Shown here piece by piece: positions 5,357-6,088 of a stretch of 6,088 nucleotides of DNA. The DNA lies in NCBI GenBank assembly GCA_003566875.1, contig PXBQ01000302.1, positions 1 to 6,088 on the forward strand, read 5' to 3'. The stretch's first letter is position 1, and each line of letters begins with the position of its first letter. Made by a program: the position numbers and the translations under genes. A model generated the notes under the pieces. It was not told the DNA's origin, did not search any database, and saw only the letters and a program-made list of their open reading frames with translations. Source of the stretch: Spirochaetaceae bacterium (GTDB lineage Bacteria > Spirochaetota > Spirochaetia > DSM-27196 > PXBQ01).

Positions 5357-6088
5357 TTACGTCTCGCGGATGACAGGCACTGGAGCCGCGTCGACGACCG
5401 ACTTCACGACGTCGGCAGCCGCGGCGCGCTCGGTCCAGAGATCCGGAACCAACACGAGACGATGAGCGAGCGCCGGAACCGCGAACTTCTTGACGTCATC
5501 GGGGATCACGAACTCGCGCCCTTCGACTGCGGCGTGCGCGCGCGCGAGATCCTGCAGCGCGAGAGCACCACGCGGGCTCGCGCCGACGGCGACTCTCCGG
5601 TCTCGCCGCGTACCGTCGACTATGCCGACGATGTATCGCTCGATTTCCTCGGCGATGTGAATCTCCTCGATCGCCGCGCGCATCGCGTGTATCTCGTTCT
5701 CGCTCACCGCTCCGTGAATCGTCACATCGGCCGTCTTGCGCTCACGGCGTCGGCGCAAAATCTCCTGCTCGGCGTCGGCCGATGGGTAGCCGACCGAAAG
5801 GCGAACCATGAAACGGTCAAGCTGCGCCTCGGGAAGCGGGAAAGTTCCCTCGTACTCGATCGGATTTTGCGTCGCGACCACCGTGAACGGGCTCGGGAGA
5901 TCGATCGTCTCTCCTTCGATCGTTACGTGGCGTTCCTGCATCGCCTCGAGCAACGCCGACTGCGTACGCGGCGACGCGCGGTTGATCTCGTCGGCGAGCA
6001 GGAAATGCGCGAAGATCGGTCCTTTGCGCAGGACAAACGTCTCGTCCTTACGGTTGTAGACGTATCCTCCGGTTATGTCCCCGGGAAG
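5357..6088 (-). CDS. MoxR-family AAA+ ATPase, N-terminus outside the window
   Basis: The last 243 residues of a MoxR-type AAA+ ATPase (AAA_3), a chaperone-like ATPase that remodels or activates partners, usually DUF58 or vWA proteins. The frame is open to the window edge, so the true start and the Walker A loop are not visible; roughly the first quarter of a typical protein of about 320 residues is missing. Visible motifs: LPGDITGGYVYN at the edge, Walker B in FLLADEINRASPRTQSALLEAM, sensor 1 in VVATQNPIEYEGTFPLPEAQLDRF (including the arginine-finger region), and sensor 2 in GASPRG. The C-terminal lid has IPDDVKKFAVPALAHRLVL, a family hallmark. A TTG at 5953 within LLEAM is an internal leucine codon, not a start. 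It is followed at 6 bp by the DUF58 gene. Confidence 0.96.
   Translation of the reverse strand, partial: LPGDITGGYVYNRKDETFVLRKGPIFAHFLLADEINRASPRTQSALLEAMQERHVTIEGETIDLPSPFTVVATQNPIEYEGTFPLPEAQLDRFMVRLSVGYPSADAEQEILRRRRERKTADVTIHGAVSENEIHAMRAAIEEIHIAEEIERYIVGIVDGTRRDRRVAVGASPRGALALQDLARAHAAVEGREFVIPDDVKKFAVPALAHRLVLVPDLWTERAAAADVVKSVVDAAPVPVIRET

Noticed and set aside
4869..5465. 198-codon plus-strand open frame across the DUF58 start
   Set aside because: It crosses two genuine minus-strand genes, lacks a credible start signal and is rich in Arg, Thr and Pro as expected of an antisense shadow.

Overview
The window looks like chromosomal DNA from a GC-rich, diderm (outer-membrane-bearing) bacterium. 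Shine-Dalgarno sites of the GGAGG type precede several genes. One protein has a Sec signal peptide and a beta-strand-rich body, and a bacterial-type peptidyl-tRNA hydrolase/rescue factor (ArfB) is present, which argues against an archaeon. The lineage cannot be fixed from the sequence. A spirochaete-like or other non-proteobacterial diderm is my guess, with low confidence. I see no transposase, tRNA, rRNA, CRISPR array or phage gene, and coding density is close to complete.

Layout. One gene lies on the plus strand: a patatin-like phospholipase (80-913). Everything else runs on the minus strand and converges on it. In transcription order, from the right edge: a MoxR-family AAA+ ATPase (cut by the window end), a DUF58 protein, a small polytopic membrane protein, a HAD-family phosphatase, an unrecognised 124-residue protein, an ArsR-family repressor with a CxC metal motif, a small exported and probably outer-membrane protein, and ArfB.

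The minus-strand genes form tight groups. MoxR/DUF58/membrane protein are separated by 6 bp and then a 4-bp overlap. HAD/unknown/ArsR are separated by 4 bp and then a 4-bp overlap. The exported protein and ArfB are 21 bp apart. Short spacers of 47 and 67 bp between the groups each contain a promoter-like sequence.

How the genes work together. MoxR and DUF58 are a well-known chaperone-like pair acting at the membrane, and the coupled membrane protein is probably their partner. The HAD/unknown/ArsR group has no arsenic-efflux or arsenate-reductase gene beside it, so the regulator's target is open.

The most striking signal is a textbook intrinsic terminator buried inside the arfB reading frame, on the coding strand: a perfect 11-bp GC-rich stem, a 3-base loop and a run of seven T. 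Transcripts ending there would have no stop codon. This resembles in principle the nonstop-mRNA control known for the unrelated rescue factor ArfA, and it would make production of a ribosome-rescue factor depend on transcription termination.
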